64,000 nt of DNA from Pelomyxa schiedti (lineage: Eukaryota; Evosea; Pelobiontida; Pelomyxidae): positions 98,074 to 162,073 of the forward strand of contig JAHLWZ010000751.1 of assembly GCA_020536535.1 (NCBI GenBank), given 5' to 3'. The notes under the pieces are model-generated. The model was not told where the DNA came from. It was given only the letters and a program-made list of their open reading frames with translations, and ran no database searches. The translations under genes and the position numbers were made by a program. Of this stretch, positions 37,450 to 50,008 are shown piece by piece (position 1 is the first letter of the stretch; every line of letters begins with the position of its first letter).

Positions 37450-39954
37450 ATGCGTTTTTCCCTCTGGATCTCGGCCTTGGTGGTTGTGGCGTGCTACGGG
37501 AGTGCAGAGATCTGCAACACGTCTTTCACTTTCCTGTGTTTGAATGAAAAACGGTGCATAGATTTGTCACCTTTTTGACGCCTTCTGACGTTCCTATGTT
37601 AACACCAGATTCCTACGTTGTTCTGCCGTTACGAACGTGAGCACAGAGAACAGCACCCTTTGGACCACTGAAGAGGCAACATGTTCGTCTGGTCAAGTGT
37701 GTTCTTGTGGCCGCAGTTCATCTTGGCCTTGTCTATGGTACTGAATTGTTGTTACATCTACTCAATCCCTGTAACGAGTCATCTGAAGGGACCACGATGT
37801 TACTCCAATTGACTGTGAGGGCTATGCTGGTACAGAAGAAAGTAGATGGAACACTGACAACGCAAAGTCTATTGACGGTATTACATTCTTTATACGTAAC
37901 CTTTCTTGACTTCCCTTTTTCTGTATTAGATACTTATAGCCTTATGCCTAGCAAGCACCTTTCTATGGCTATTTGCTTCGATAAGAAGAAATGGCTCTCC
38001 CAGCTTGGTGCTCTGCTACTTTCTGCAACTTATGACAAGATTGACGCTCATGTGGCCGTTGGAAGCAATTTCATGTGCTCATTGCACCCAAATGTACACT
38101 ACGACTATAATCCCACACAGCTGTGGTTAGGTGATCACCATTTACTATTACTCAACAACACCAATTATTTACTTTCTCCAGGTTTTCCAGAAGATGTTGT
38201 TCCAACGGACTTGTCCAGGGGGAAACGTTTGCGATTTTTACGGCTACCTGATTCAATGACCGGTCTAACACTTGGTTTCTTGATGGACATGTACGGAATG
38301 TATGAGTCGCTATTCATTCTATCTGTTGAGATGACCCAAACAAAAAAAAAAAACAAAGAAACCCTGGGACACTTCTTGCTCTGTTAACTGATGAATCTCT
38401 TGCTACAGTGACAAGTGTTCCATCAAATTTCTTCGTAGCACCACTTTTTGGTGAGATGTGGAAGTGCTCCGAGACTGTTGCACAATCCAAGTTTCTCTCC
38501 CCTCTTTCCCTCTTTTTTTAATAGAACTTCCGTAGTAGCACAACATGTGACAATTACAGCCCACTGACAAGCGATGGGGGAGCTCTGCAGACCTCCAAAA
38601 CTGTTCTGAGTGACCTCGTTTCAATTATTCCACAACGTCTCAAAGTTCCATCAGCAGAAGGTTGCACACGATTTCTTACCATGATCAACTGACACTTGAA
38701 GCAGGCAGACCAAACAACACAAAACAACCTGATTACCAGAGCCATCAATACTTCGAGTCGAACCCAAACTTTGATGCATACTTTGCAGAACTTTCTTTTG
38801 CGCCCTTGTACAAATCCTTGATTGTAACTGCCTTGGAGATGCATGCTCATCATTCCCCCTTGTTCTTATTTGACTGCCGTAAGCTTTTTCTTTCTTCTTT
38901 CCCTGCTTACCGATACCACAGTGGGAATGAGGCCTATCTGGAATGTACTTTCACGAACATCTATGGATTCACTCGAGTTCTCGTTTGCCATACATGCCCA
39001 CAAGGTCGGCTTGTTTGACACCTCTTTACGCTATGAGAATGTGATGCAATGTCTTACATCTTCCAACCTCACAAGCAAGTCGTTTGAGCAGTGTGACTTC
39101 CTCTTCTTATGAGTGACGTGCTGATTTTTCCATCAGATGTGTATTCTCCTCCACGTACACACAGATCGATCGTGTTCGAGCCCTATGCAAGATATTTGAC
39201 TCTTCAACCTTGATTTATGATTACCCCATCTACTGGACAGATGTTGAGTATGCTTTTTGGTCAAGTTATCACATGCTCACTCTCTCAGGTTGTTTATTAC
39301 TCGGCTTCGCAGTACATATCCTTTCAGCACCGTTGAAATGCATGGCACTATTCTTTGGGATACACTTTCTCGAGACTCCCTGACGGCGTTTCAAGTTCTT
39401 GCAGAGCACAGGCAAATCTTTATTTTGGAGATACTGGAATAGCTAAATACTCACAGGGCCTCGACTGGAACATTCTCTGAGTATGGGTCTGGCCCCTCCC
39501 AAGGGGCGATTTCATTGAAATACGATTGGAGAGCTTTGTGTGCCGTAATAAGGATGTACCTTCCGGCCAGTGAGATTCTTGTGGGTAGGACTCTTCAGGT
39601 ATTCTGTGCCCCTCCTCTCTATCTTGAATAACTTGTGACAGGCTCTAGCCCAGAGAGGCCGGGTCTCTGAGGACATTAACTACATAAATCCTGACTGGTG
39701 GCCGACTTCATTTGGATCTTTTGCCGGCTATAATGAAAATGTATGCCCCCCAGCCGAGATCACAAACAGTTCGTCTTCAGAGGGACAAAATGGTACAGTG
39801 TCAAACAGCAGCTCCGCAGCAGACGAGTATGCCAGCAATTGCATTTTCTATTTTGTTCAACACAAGCAGGTCACAGTATGGTACAGCAATCAGCCTGCCA
39901 GTGGCCCAGTCACTCACTCTCATCCTTTGCATTTGTGCACTCCTGTTTGTCTAA
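37450..39954 (+). CDS. Secreted, probably GPI-anchored Cys-rich protein, unrecognised
   Basis: ATG 37450 starts a signal peptide (MRFSLWISALVVVACYGSAE). Spliced exons then read CSSGQVCSCGRSSSWPCLWD, DCEGYAGTEESRWNTDNAKS, YSLMPSKHLSMAICFDKKKW, NFMCSLHPNVHYDYNPTQLW, FPEDVVPTDLSRGKRLRFL, an exon with NPNFDAYFAELSFAPLYKSL, and NYINPDWWPTSFGSFAGYNE. After an Asn/Ser-rich stretch (NSSSSEGQNGTVSNSSS) the product ends in a short hydrophobic tail, SLTLILCICALLFV, with no cytoplasmic residues. That tail is typical of a GPI signal. Many sequons (N-x-S/T) support a secretory route. The region about 39000-39500 was not fully spliced. I do not recognise the family. Confidence 0.62.
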
Positions 39955-40045
39955 AAAAGCAACAAACAAAATTAATTAAATTTCCTTGCTTCATCCATCC
40001 CTTTCTTTTTTCTTATGTTCTGGCCTGCAAAATGACCGATGATTA

Positions 40046-42421
40046 TCAGCAAGAGTATTTGGTTTCTCCAAGCCAGTGGTCTACTTCTGGGGTTGTTGTA
40101 GCCCTACCGTTCTTCCCATAGTACTGGCGAACCTCGTCGATGCTGATGCCTAGCCTGGCTGCGGTTGGTCGACCAATGAAAGCGGATTGTGCTAAAATGG
40201 GCATGAAGTGCTTTCGTATGACAGTGACATCATCGAGTGGTGGGAACATTGCCAGGAGCATGTTCCATGTATCCAGGTCGAGGCCATAAAGGCGGGGTAT
40301 GAATGGTAACCAGCGGTCGAACATATCCAGTACCTTGTTGGGTATGTGATTATTAGGTCATGGGTAGAAACTAGTCAGTAATTACTAGAACTTGTACCTC
40401 TTGAGAAGTGATTCCAAACGATGTTACGAGCCACTTGACTCCACTTCTGTTATTCCAGTTGAGATTTCTGTACAACAAGCAATTGAAATCCCGTTTGATG
40501 TGACTAGCATTGAGACGGAATTGGATCACCAACCATTTCATGACTTTGGTTGGGCATGAATGTGAGAACCTGTAATTATCACAGTTCAGGACCCTGGCAA
40601 CTGCATCGGAAGTTAGCAGCGGTGGTGAGGAAAGTTGATTGATGGTGGACAAAAGCCACTTCAGCCTCTCAAGGCCACCCATTGACATGAATGAAACCAC
40701 CATGGATTCCAACAGGGATGTTGGGAAGGATTCGCCACCATCATCCTCCTCATGTGACAGTCTCTGTGGGTGCCGAAGAAGCTGTGAAAATTGTGCAGGA
40801 AATGCCTTTAAAACCAGTTCAAGGCCATTTGCACCCATGTTCTCGGTTGCTAAGCGGATGGCTTTGCGGACTAAAGTCACACTGATATTGGAATGCCGTG
40901 ACAGGTGGTCAAGGAACCACTTTAGCCCTTCAACTTGGTCCAGGCAATAAGGGTTATTGCATATTTTGGCGAGAATAGTACCAGCAACAACATCACTGGC
41001 GTTGACTTGGTTCATGACATGGAACGTGCTCTCCAACCATTCTGCAGTTTCCGGGTGGTTGAAGCGAAGTGAACGATGGAGAGCGCGGATGAGAATGCTG
41101 GGTAAAAGTGACACCCTTGCTGAAAGCCACTGTAGAAGAGGAATGGAAGATTTGTGTTCACACGCGAGTATAAATGAGTCTGTGGTTGCTTTGAATGGAA
41201 CTGTACGGTAGACCCACTTGGTAAATTCCACACCCAGGTTGGCACACATATGATCAACGCAGTTTCTATCTGGTGAAACTTTTAGAAACGTTGTGAGGAT
41301 CCACTTCGCAACATCAGGATTCTTGACGCTTCTCAGAGTGTTCTTAATACTTTTACAATTCCACCATTTTCCATCTTTAAGCCATTTGCACAGCGGCACA
41401 GATGAATGCTTATTTTGTACCACAAAGGGAGCTATGTTCCATTTACGTGGATCAAGGCCCTTCTCAAGCAACCACTTTACAATTGTTGGGTCCTTTCCCT
41501 CACAGGCTTGCCAAAGTACACACATGGGCGGTCGCAGTCCCGTTGCAAGGTATAGTTTATCGTACAACCATTCCACAATCTCCCGATGGCCACGAGGCAG
41601 TGCCAGTGTCAGACCTTTGGTAAGAAACCACCCTATTTGCCTCCACTGCTCATTACTTTCCTCAGTCACGAGAAATGTGTAAACCACCCACTTAACAGTT
41701 TCGAGGTTCCCAGAAATGCACGCTTCTTTGGTGATAGAATGTATCCAACTTGATGGTGCCTGCATCATGTAGTCTCTAGGGGAAGTTGTTGGATTCGCAA
41801 TTCTGTGTATATGTCAACAAAAAAACCTGCCACGACAAGATGGAAAGACCTGTCACTGGCTCCGGAATCCGCACCCAAATTGGCATTCCTTCCCCGTTGT
41901 TCCCATTCCGGAATGAGTCTCCCGTCCCATAACGCCGGGAACGAAGGGCTCCCTCGTTCCGCCTCCTCGCCCCTCTGCCCGCCGAACATTGCACGCAACA
42001 TCCTCACATTCCCAGCCCGGCACAGCCCTGACATCACCCACATCACTTCCTTCACTGTAACACCCCTCGCCCATTGTTCCGGCTCATCATCACAGTGCCC
42101 ATGGCCACTGTCATCGTATATCCTTGCATCAACCCCGCTGGGCGATTTGGGCATGGTTTCCATTCGCGTTTTCCTGTGGCTCTTCACCAGCCAAGCGACG
42201 CAGGCAGGCGCGCCAGCCAGTGCGGCGATTCCGATAAAACGGTAGTGCGACAGGCACAGCCTGCGTTGGAAGGTGCTCGTGACTCGGCGGCAGCACAGTC
42301 CCACAATTGGGAACATCGCCTCGCCCAGTCGCAGGGTGCTCAGTATCGAGTCCAGCAGTGGCGCCCCGCCGATCTCCTCGAAGTGCAACTCGAGGCTGGA
42401 CCCGTAATTATGGCGTATCAT
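40046..42421 (-). CDS. Degenerate ankyrin-type repeat protein (KWL repeats)
   Basis: Three exons start at ATG 42421 and end at TGA 40046. The intron at about 41770-41822 joins LVVA to DYMMQAPSS, and one at about 40335-40396 joins SQE to VLDMFDRW. The product is about 730 residues. The body consists of repeats with a recurring hydrophobic-K-W-L/V core, such as NLETVKWVVYTFLV, DPTIVKWLLEKGLD, NPDVAKWILTTFL, HPETAEWLEST and GLERLKWLLSTI, spaced roughly as in ankyrin repeats but without the TPLHxA signature. This style is common in amoebae and their giant viruses. Many introns elsewhere and normal neighbours argue for a cellular gene. The function is unknown. It diverges from the dynamin-like GTPase, with starts 153 bp apart. 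Confidence 0.65.
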
Positions 42422-42574
42422 GCCTTTCGGGTGGGGACCGTCGAGCCACCCCGGCACGACAACACACCCCCACACGATACACGAGACTCTAAGCATTGAT
42501 GGGGTTCTGCTCGACGCCAAAACTTTTCCCGACTTCGCCAAGCTTTGGCTGTCGGTTGGCGAACACGAAACTGC

Positions 42575-44651
42575 ATGGCGGCGGGACCTGCAAACAAAAC
42601 GACGATGGAGGCAGTCAAGGTGTGCGTTGTTGGAGGAACTTATCTTTCCAACCCACGACGTTCCAACACCCACCAACAAGGCTGGAGAAGCACACCTAGA
42701 CGAGTGCACCCAACGCGCCGCCGAGATCCTCGAGTGCTGGGCTCGGAAGTACCCGGGAGGCTCCGCGGCCGCCGACGCCGCCAGCCTGCGCCAGTGGGAC
42801 GAGGACTCCTACGTCATCGTGGCGGGAAGCACCAACAGCGGCAAGAGCAGCCTGATCTGCAAGCTGCTAGGCGCCGATCTCGCCAAGGTCGACGCCTCCA
42901 TGATCACAAACGCCACGTGGACCTACCACCACCGCGAGGCTCCCGCGCCCGACAACGAGACGCCGCAGCAGCCGAAGTTGAGCACCAACGGGGTGGAAAA
43001 GTCATTCCCTAATGTAGAGGCCCTGGTCGAACATGTACGCATTATGGGTATGGGAACTCCTCCTTCTGAATCAGACACTACCCTTACCTGGTGACTATTT
43101 TTGGTGCATTAGATGACAGGCATCCCTTTGATGTGGCTATTGAGTTTCCGTCAGAGACTTTACGCGACCTGCAGGCGGCATTTGCTGACACACCTGGCGT
43201 GGATGAGACTAATACAGAAGGTGATCCTGTGCACATTGAAAGGCTACTGAGCACGGTTGGTGACAAGGCAGCAGTGGTTGTGTTCTTGGTCACTGCACAG
43301 TCTGGAATCCTGGGCCCGACCCATGTTAGATTTCTGAAGAAGGTGCCGAAGGACATCCCGATTGTTATCTTGTTGACTCAGGTGGACTTCTTCCAAGCTA
43401 GCCAAAGGAAAGATGTAGAAGCTGTATTGCAAAGGCAGCTTAGCCAACTCCAAAGATATTCTACGGAAGCATTGGACAGAGCCATTGATGTACTCCCAAT
43501 GATGATTCTACAAGGTACGTTCCTTGAGACCGTCAACCGGAAAACACAGGAGGCGCAGTACTGGAAGGGGTTCCTGAATAATGTCAAAGAAAAACTCAGG
43601 TTTACACTTTCGGTCTTCTTATTATGCCCTTCCCACAATGACGCTTATCAGTGCCCCCGCCCTCTTGCGGCACCAAAAGAAGTTTTTGCGAATACTGAAA
43701 CAGTTCTTCGACTGTGAGACTGTCAAACTTAAACACCATGGCGAATGCCCCATTATTATCAGTCGGCTCAAGCAGACTATTGATTCGGTAATTAGCAACC
43801 AAGTTGACCCTATTGTTCAGGTATTGACATTGCATCTTTTTGACGAGCCAGCCTATCAACGTGCAGGATATACTGAAACTCCCATGGCGGAAATATCTCT
43901 CTCAACACCTACACGATCACCCACTTGGAGGTGGCTGGGTATCTGAAAAGGCATATGTGGAAGCAGTAGTGACATTCCTTGGTGGTTTCGCACACACGTA
44001 AGCAATCCAAATTCCAACAGAAATACCTACGCGTTTACAGTAAGCTCACGGATTTGATTTCCACTGAAGTTTCTGCTGCAGTGGAAAAGGCAGTTGATCT
44101 GGAACTACATCAGCTCCGACTCCAGGTATAAGTCGAGTTGATGATAAAACTAAAGGGTGCAGTTAAACGTAGGATCCTTTACTGCAGGAGGCTCTCAAAT
44201 TTATACTGGATTAGCCGTTGTCCTATCCGGAGGAGGTATTCTTTTTAAAGCTTTTTCGCCAAAGAGACTCGGCAGTGCCTTGAATGGCATCATTGTTAGC
44301 ACCGTCGCAATTTGTGCTGGCGTTCTCAGCCTCGCGTCTCTTGTTACCAGCAACATGGTATTTTGGCGCTACTCGACCGCCAACGATCTAGCTATGGACT
44401 ATGTAGTACAAAGCCTGCAGCAAGGGGCTATTAAATTGGGGCATCAAACAAAAACGTGGCTACACATAATGCTGAATGCCCGTGTTGAGGAACTCAACGC
44501 ACAACTCGACGAAGAGGAAAAAGAAAAAACTTGCATGCTGGTAAAGCTACAAGAACTTTCCAACTACACTAATGTACAACTACCCCCATGCACAATTACC
44601 AACACCACAACATCCACTACATGCACCACAACAACCGGTGGGCACTCATGA
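42575..44651 (+). CDS. Dynamin-superfamily (mitofusin/BDLP-like) GTPase with membrane anchor
   Basis: I choose ATG 42575 because MAAGPANKTTMEAVK splices cleanly (intron about 42620-42686) into AGEAHLDECTQRAAEIL; the alternative ATG 42420 overlaps the divergent gene. GTPase motifs: G1 GSTNSGKSS, G2 region around NATWTYHH, G3 DTPGVDE and G4 LLTQVD. An intron (about 43050-43113) joins VRIM to DDRHPFDVAIEFP. Helical middle exons (RLKQTIDSVISNQVD) follow. The C-terminal exon has paired hydrophobic segments (YTGLAVVLSGGGILF and GIIVSTVAICAGVLSLASLV), a charged coiled coil and a Thr-rich tail. GTPase, then paired helices, then coiled coil is the mitofusin/bacterial dynamin layout, used for membrane fusion or tethering. 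The target membrane is not known. Confidence 0.74.
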
Positions 44652-44730
44652 ACAAAGAAAATAACTATTTTAGGTGATGGAGAGTTCTGTTGCCAAATTT
44701 ATTTTATTTTTTTACGCAATCTTTTCAACA

Positions 44731-46391
44731 CTAGGCAGTACAAGACAGTTGACCTGGGCCTGTGGGCTCATGGGCAGGGTTGTCAATGCGCTCACCAAGG
44801 TCGTCACGAATCCACGTTGTGAAGTCAACAGAATTACTGGAGAGTGTTGTTAGAACGTAGGTGCAGAGCACATGTTCATACTCGGAATGTAGGGTTATCT
44901 CTATTATCCTTGAGCCGTGGTGCATGGGCCATTCTGGGTTGCTGAACAGGTGTTTTTTTTGTTTGTTTGTGAACAGGCCTATGCTTTTGGAGTGTACCTG
45001 TATCCAAATCCAGTCTTCCGTCCATAACACAACATCAACTGTGGGTGTGCGGCAAAGGAACCACAATAGTCATTGTGGTGGTCGTGGCTAAAGGGTTGAA
45101 TCAATAATTCAAAATGAGCAAAGAAAAAAAACCACACCCAACAAACATGCCATGAATATCCCCAGACTCCAATGCAGCATCATACCTGGGTAAAGGTTAC
45201 ATTATGGGGAGGAAGATGTCCAATTACAAGCCAGTGTTTACTACAGGGCAGCAAACATCTTCTCCTTTGGTGCCATATGTGACTTCGTAGTTCCATAAAT
45301 CGACATACTCTGGCGTTGGGACATGCAAAAAGAATAAGCCAAAATGAGAACCCAACTTAGCTGTTTCATTCTTGTACCACTCCACCTAATTTGTTTTTTT
45401 TTTTGGCTCTGTTGGGTTTTTAATCCTTGACTACCTGAGCTTTTGATACACAAGCATTCGAGCTGACATTCTCGCATCCCCAATTGTCACAAAGGTCACT
45501 GGGAAAAAGAATGAATAGGTAAAATTTATGGAGTCTCATACAAGAACCACAGAACTGCAACTGTTTGATTGCCGGTAGTATCATAGATAGGCAAATAATA
45601 ATTTGTCACACCAGGAATATCTTAAAAATTATTCTTTATGTTTGCCAAAAGAGCCCTTAGTATTTGACCTGAAGGACCTATGGAGTACTTAGAAACCCTG
45701 ATGGGGAAAGTATTCTATTACCATGAAGTGTCAGGCTTCCAAGAGATTGATCTATTTCTAATAGTTGTTCCCGGTCCAAATTACCGTCTGCATCATGATT
45801 TCCAAACTAGGTAACTTGGGTAACAAAATCTTATGAAAAAGTGTGAAGATATACTGTTGTGGCCCAGGGAATTCCCAACTCCCTCATAGGAAGAGTTAGT
45901 TTTTCCCATTCACGTTTTTCCTGTTGTTAAAAGCAACAGATCAACATAAGAATAACCAAGGGAATGGATTTGGCACCTTATCTCCTCTGTGTTGAAATGC
46001 AGTGCCCGAGATAGCATCGCCAGTTATGGCAACTAAATCTGGGCGTTCTGTTTCCAATACTGTGTACTCTACTTCTGCATATTGTGTTGCAAATTAGGTA
46101 GGTTACGTGAATGCTTCTCAATCCCAACCAGCATTTGGTCCATCAATGACCACATCATACGCATAGTGCATATCTAGTTAGAATTGATATGAAATTACAC
46201 AATAGTTTCAGTCAAAAACCCTTACCAGTGAACTGTGCAATTTTGAACCTAGGGAACGCAATTAAGTCAACTCAAAACAAGCACTGGCCGCGTAATTTAT
46301 TAACAAACGTGTTTCCAGTTGTCAATGTCAGTTTTCCCAAGGTTGCATGAACTACGAAGGCAATCCACCAAAGTCTCACCAACCACCCCAT
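44731..46391 (-). CDS. Calcineurin-like phosphoesterase, Dcr2 / PAP28-29 type
   Basis: ATG 46391 opens a signal peptide (MGWLVRLWWIAFVVHATLG), then KLTLTTGNTFKIAQFTDMHY after an intron. Metal-ligand motifs appear in family order: FTDMHY (the D-x-H element), DLVAITGDAISG, FGNHDADGNLDREQLLEID, FFLHVPTPEYVDLWNYE and GHDHHNDYCGSF, then CYGRKTGFGYS and GSRIIEITLHSE. The last motifs are typical of the Dcr2/PAP28-29 group rather than classical purple acid phosphatases. The enzyme should be a secreted or endolysosomal bimetal phosphatase; its substrate is unknown. About seven short introns are present, and those in 45500-46050 are approximate. It lies in the same direction as the MERIT40-like gene, 212 bp apart. 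Confidence 0.83.
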
Positions 46392-46603
46392 CGCCGATCA
46401 ACAATCAAGCTAAGCGAACAGAAACAGGGAAACCAACTTGAACCATCACCAAAACTCTTACTGAAGGTACTCACCTTACTACCTACTTATATCACGAGTC
46501 TTTCTCAGGTTCTGCCTTTTGGGCGTTAATAATAAGGCATCAAACCATTTAATAAATAGATAACCGCAAACCTGAAACACAGCCACAAAGTTGCCTGATG
46601 GTT

Positions 46604-47835
46604 CTAAAAAAGAAGGAATGAAATTTTTTCTTTTTTTATGCAATTTAGGGGAAGAGTGTGGGCATAGTGAAGGCGCTCTGAGGTGGGCGTTGAAGCGGGT
46701 TCGCCATGAGTTGTAGTGTTTGTGGCTGGTATTGCCGTGTTGAACTGAACTCGTAGGTGTACGAATTCTTTCCTAGCCGGGCAACGAACTCCTGTAGGTA
46801 GGAGAACACTTGCTAGAACGATGTGTGGGACATGAGGCAAAGTAGAAAAGAGAAGAATAGAAAAAGAAATACCCATTAGAGGTGGGACTGAAATGAGTGG
46901 TATGTTACCTGCGTTTGGGTCGAAACACCCTCGTGCAAGTAAACCGCATCCATGAAGAAATTCTTGTTTAGGATAAGGGGAGAAAGTATATCCTGCAGTA
47001 GATTTCCGGATTACTAACGCATTTTGGATGAGGGAACAAACTTGCGGGCCATCCCAATGTGGAGTGACTGGTCTTGCGTAGAATAATACACATCTATACA
47101 CAAATTTGCTATCTGGACGAACAAACTCATTTCTAGAAAAGAGTGTCAACACTAGAAAAGAAATTAGGAAAAGTATTACAGTGATTTACAGAGCGATGCA
47201 ATGTCTGTAATTGGGTTAGAGAGTACTAATCACTGAATAAAGCCATACCAAACTTGGTGAAAGCTCCTTGAGCCTCGATTGGTATAATAACATTGCGAAT
47301 AAATGCCACTGGATCTGACGACCAAGTGGAATTTGCCTGCCACCAAGATTGGATGAGGGAGGGAAATTGAAGAATGAGAAGGACATACCGGGGCCAGCCA
47401 GGTTGCTTCTGATGTGACAAAGCACAACTAAGAAACTATGAATCAAAAAATGAAAAGAAAATACCAAGCATAGGTGAAGTACAGTGTATTCATGAGCTGG
47501 ATTCATACGAGTCTTCATAAGAGCAATGGTTGCAATAGTGTCTTTCACAATGTCCATCTTAGTTCGCTTGGATCTTACGGTTTTCGTACATTATATAAAA
47601 CCGCCAAAAAACAAATAAATACCCCACAATGTAAAATGACAAACAACCACACAAAGTCATTTTTTAAAAAAAAAAAAACGCCAAGGAGCATTCCCAACCC
47701 CTTGAAGTTCTTCGCCATATCGGCAGAGACGTCGAGGGCAAACACAATTCTCTCTGGCATGAACGGTCGTTCTTCCAGTTGTACTGGTACCGTCGCAACC
47801 GCACCACCGCTCACACTCGCTCCCTGTGTACTCAT
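46604..47835 (-). CDS. MERIT40/BABAM1-like vWA protein
   Basis: The first in-frame ATG is at 47835 (MSTQGASVSGGAVATVP). A vWA-type strand, ERPFMPERIVFALDVSADMA, is followed after introns by MDIVKDTIATIALMKTRMNP and HEYTVLHL. Next come STWSSDPVAFIRNVIIPIEA, GAFTKFGMALF, and FVYRCVLFYARPVTPHWDGP. The order of PEKVIxxLDxSxEM, a KHxxxxxHEFxLVVV-like element and the VRxILVYxRPxxxP-like strand is that of MERIT40/BABAM1. That protein is the scaffold of the BRISC and BRCA1-A deubiquitinase complexes. The MIDAS motif is degenerate here (DVSADM), as in that family. The tail is basic with a Thr-rich stretch. The BRISC assignment is family-level inference. Confidence 0.62.
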
Positions 47836-48199
47836 TTTCCGAGATTTGATCGTAATGACAGCTGTCAAACGGCTTTAGATTTTCTATCCAAATATTTAGC
47901 TCACCTCGTCGTTTTTATTATGCTTGTTGATGAGAGAAATGAGATGAACCCTGTAAGAGCCCAGTACCAGAAAGGAGCTTCAACAGACGCAGAAAAAAAG
48001 AAACTTTGAAAGCAGAAGAAAAAGTTTGAAAAAGAACGATTTTTTCTGAAGCCATGGAATATCCACGTAGGGAAATAGAAAGTTGAAAGAGGGTAGGTCC
48101 CATGGCCCAATAAAAAAAAAGGTTGACAAAGGAACAGTGATTTGTTATTTTTTCTGTGCCAACAACCAAAGACGGCCAAAGCCTCAAAGGGCAACGGGA
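47836..48199. other. Intergenic region between MERIT40-like and actin genes
   Basis: This 5-prime side of the MERIT40-like gene is A-rich with several short A-runs and no convincing coding frame. It adjoins the conserved actin 3-prime flank that starts near 48200. Nothing else is recognised. Confidence 0.3.
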
Positions 48200-48414
48200 A
48201 GGAGTGTGTCTTGGCAGGTAATAGGGTTTCCTTTTCCCCCTGGCTCTTTGTTCAAGTTGGCCAAACCAGTGGCACAACCCGAAACCAGAGGAAGGGGGAT
48301 AGAGCCCTGTGCTTACCACATTCAACAAGACTCCTAGCACTTCCCGTATAGCTGCCCAAGGAAGCTCTGTGGTCCGTATCTTTCCGGTTGTTGTCTGAAG
48401 GGTTTAGTGTGTGT
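48200..48414 (-). other. Actin 3-prime flank, copy 2
   Basis: Counterpart of 36340-36552. Shared blocks include ggagtgtgtcttggcagg and ggccaaaccagtggcacaac, the latter in the same relative position ahead of the actin stop codon. Between the blocks the two copies differ by scattered substitutions and small indels. Confidence 0.6.

Positions 48415-50008
<1,594 letters not shown>

Noticed and set aside
42420-42574. ATG 42420 as start of the dynamin-like GTPase
   Set aside because: It would overlap the divergent ankyrin-type gene start; ATG 42575 with a clean intron gives a better model.
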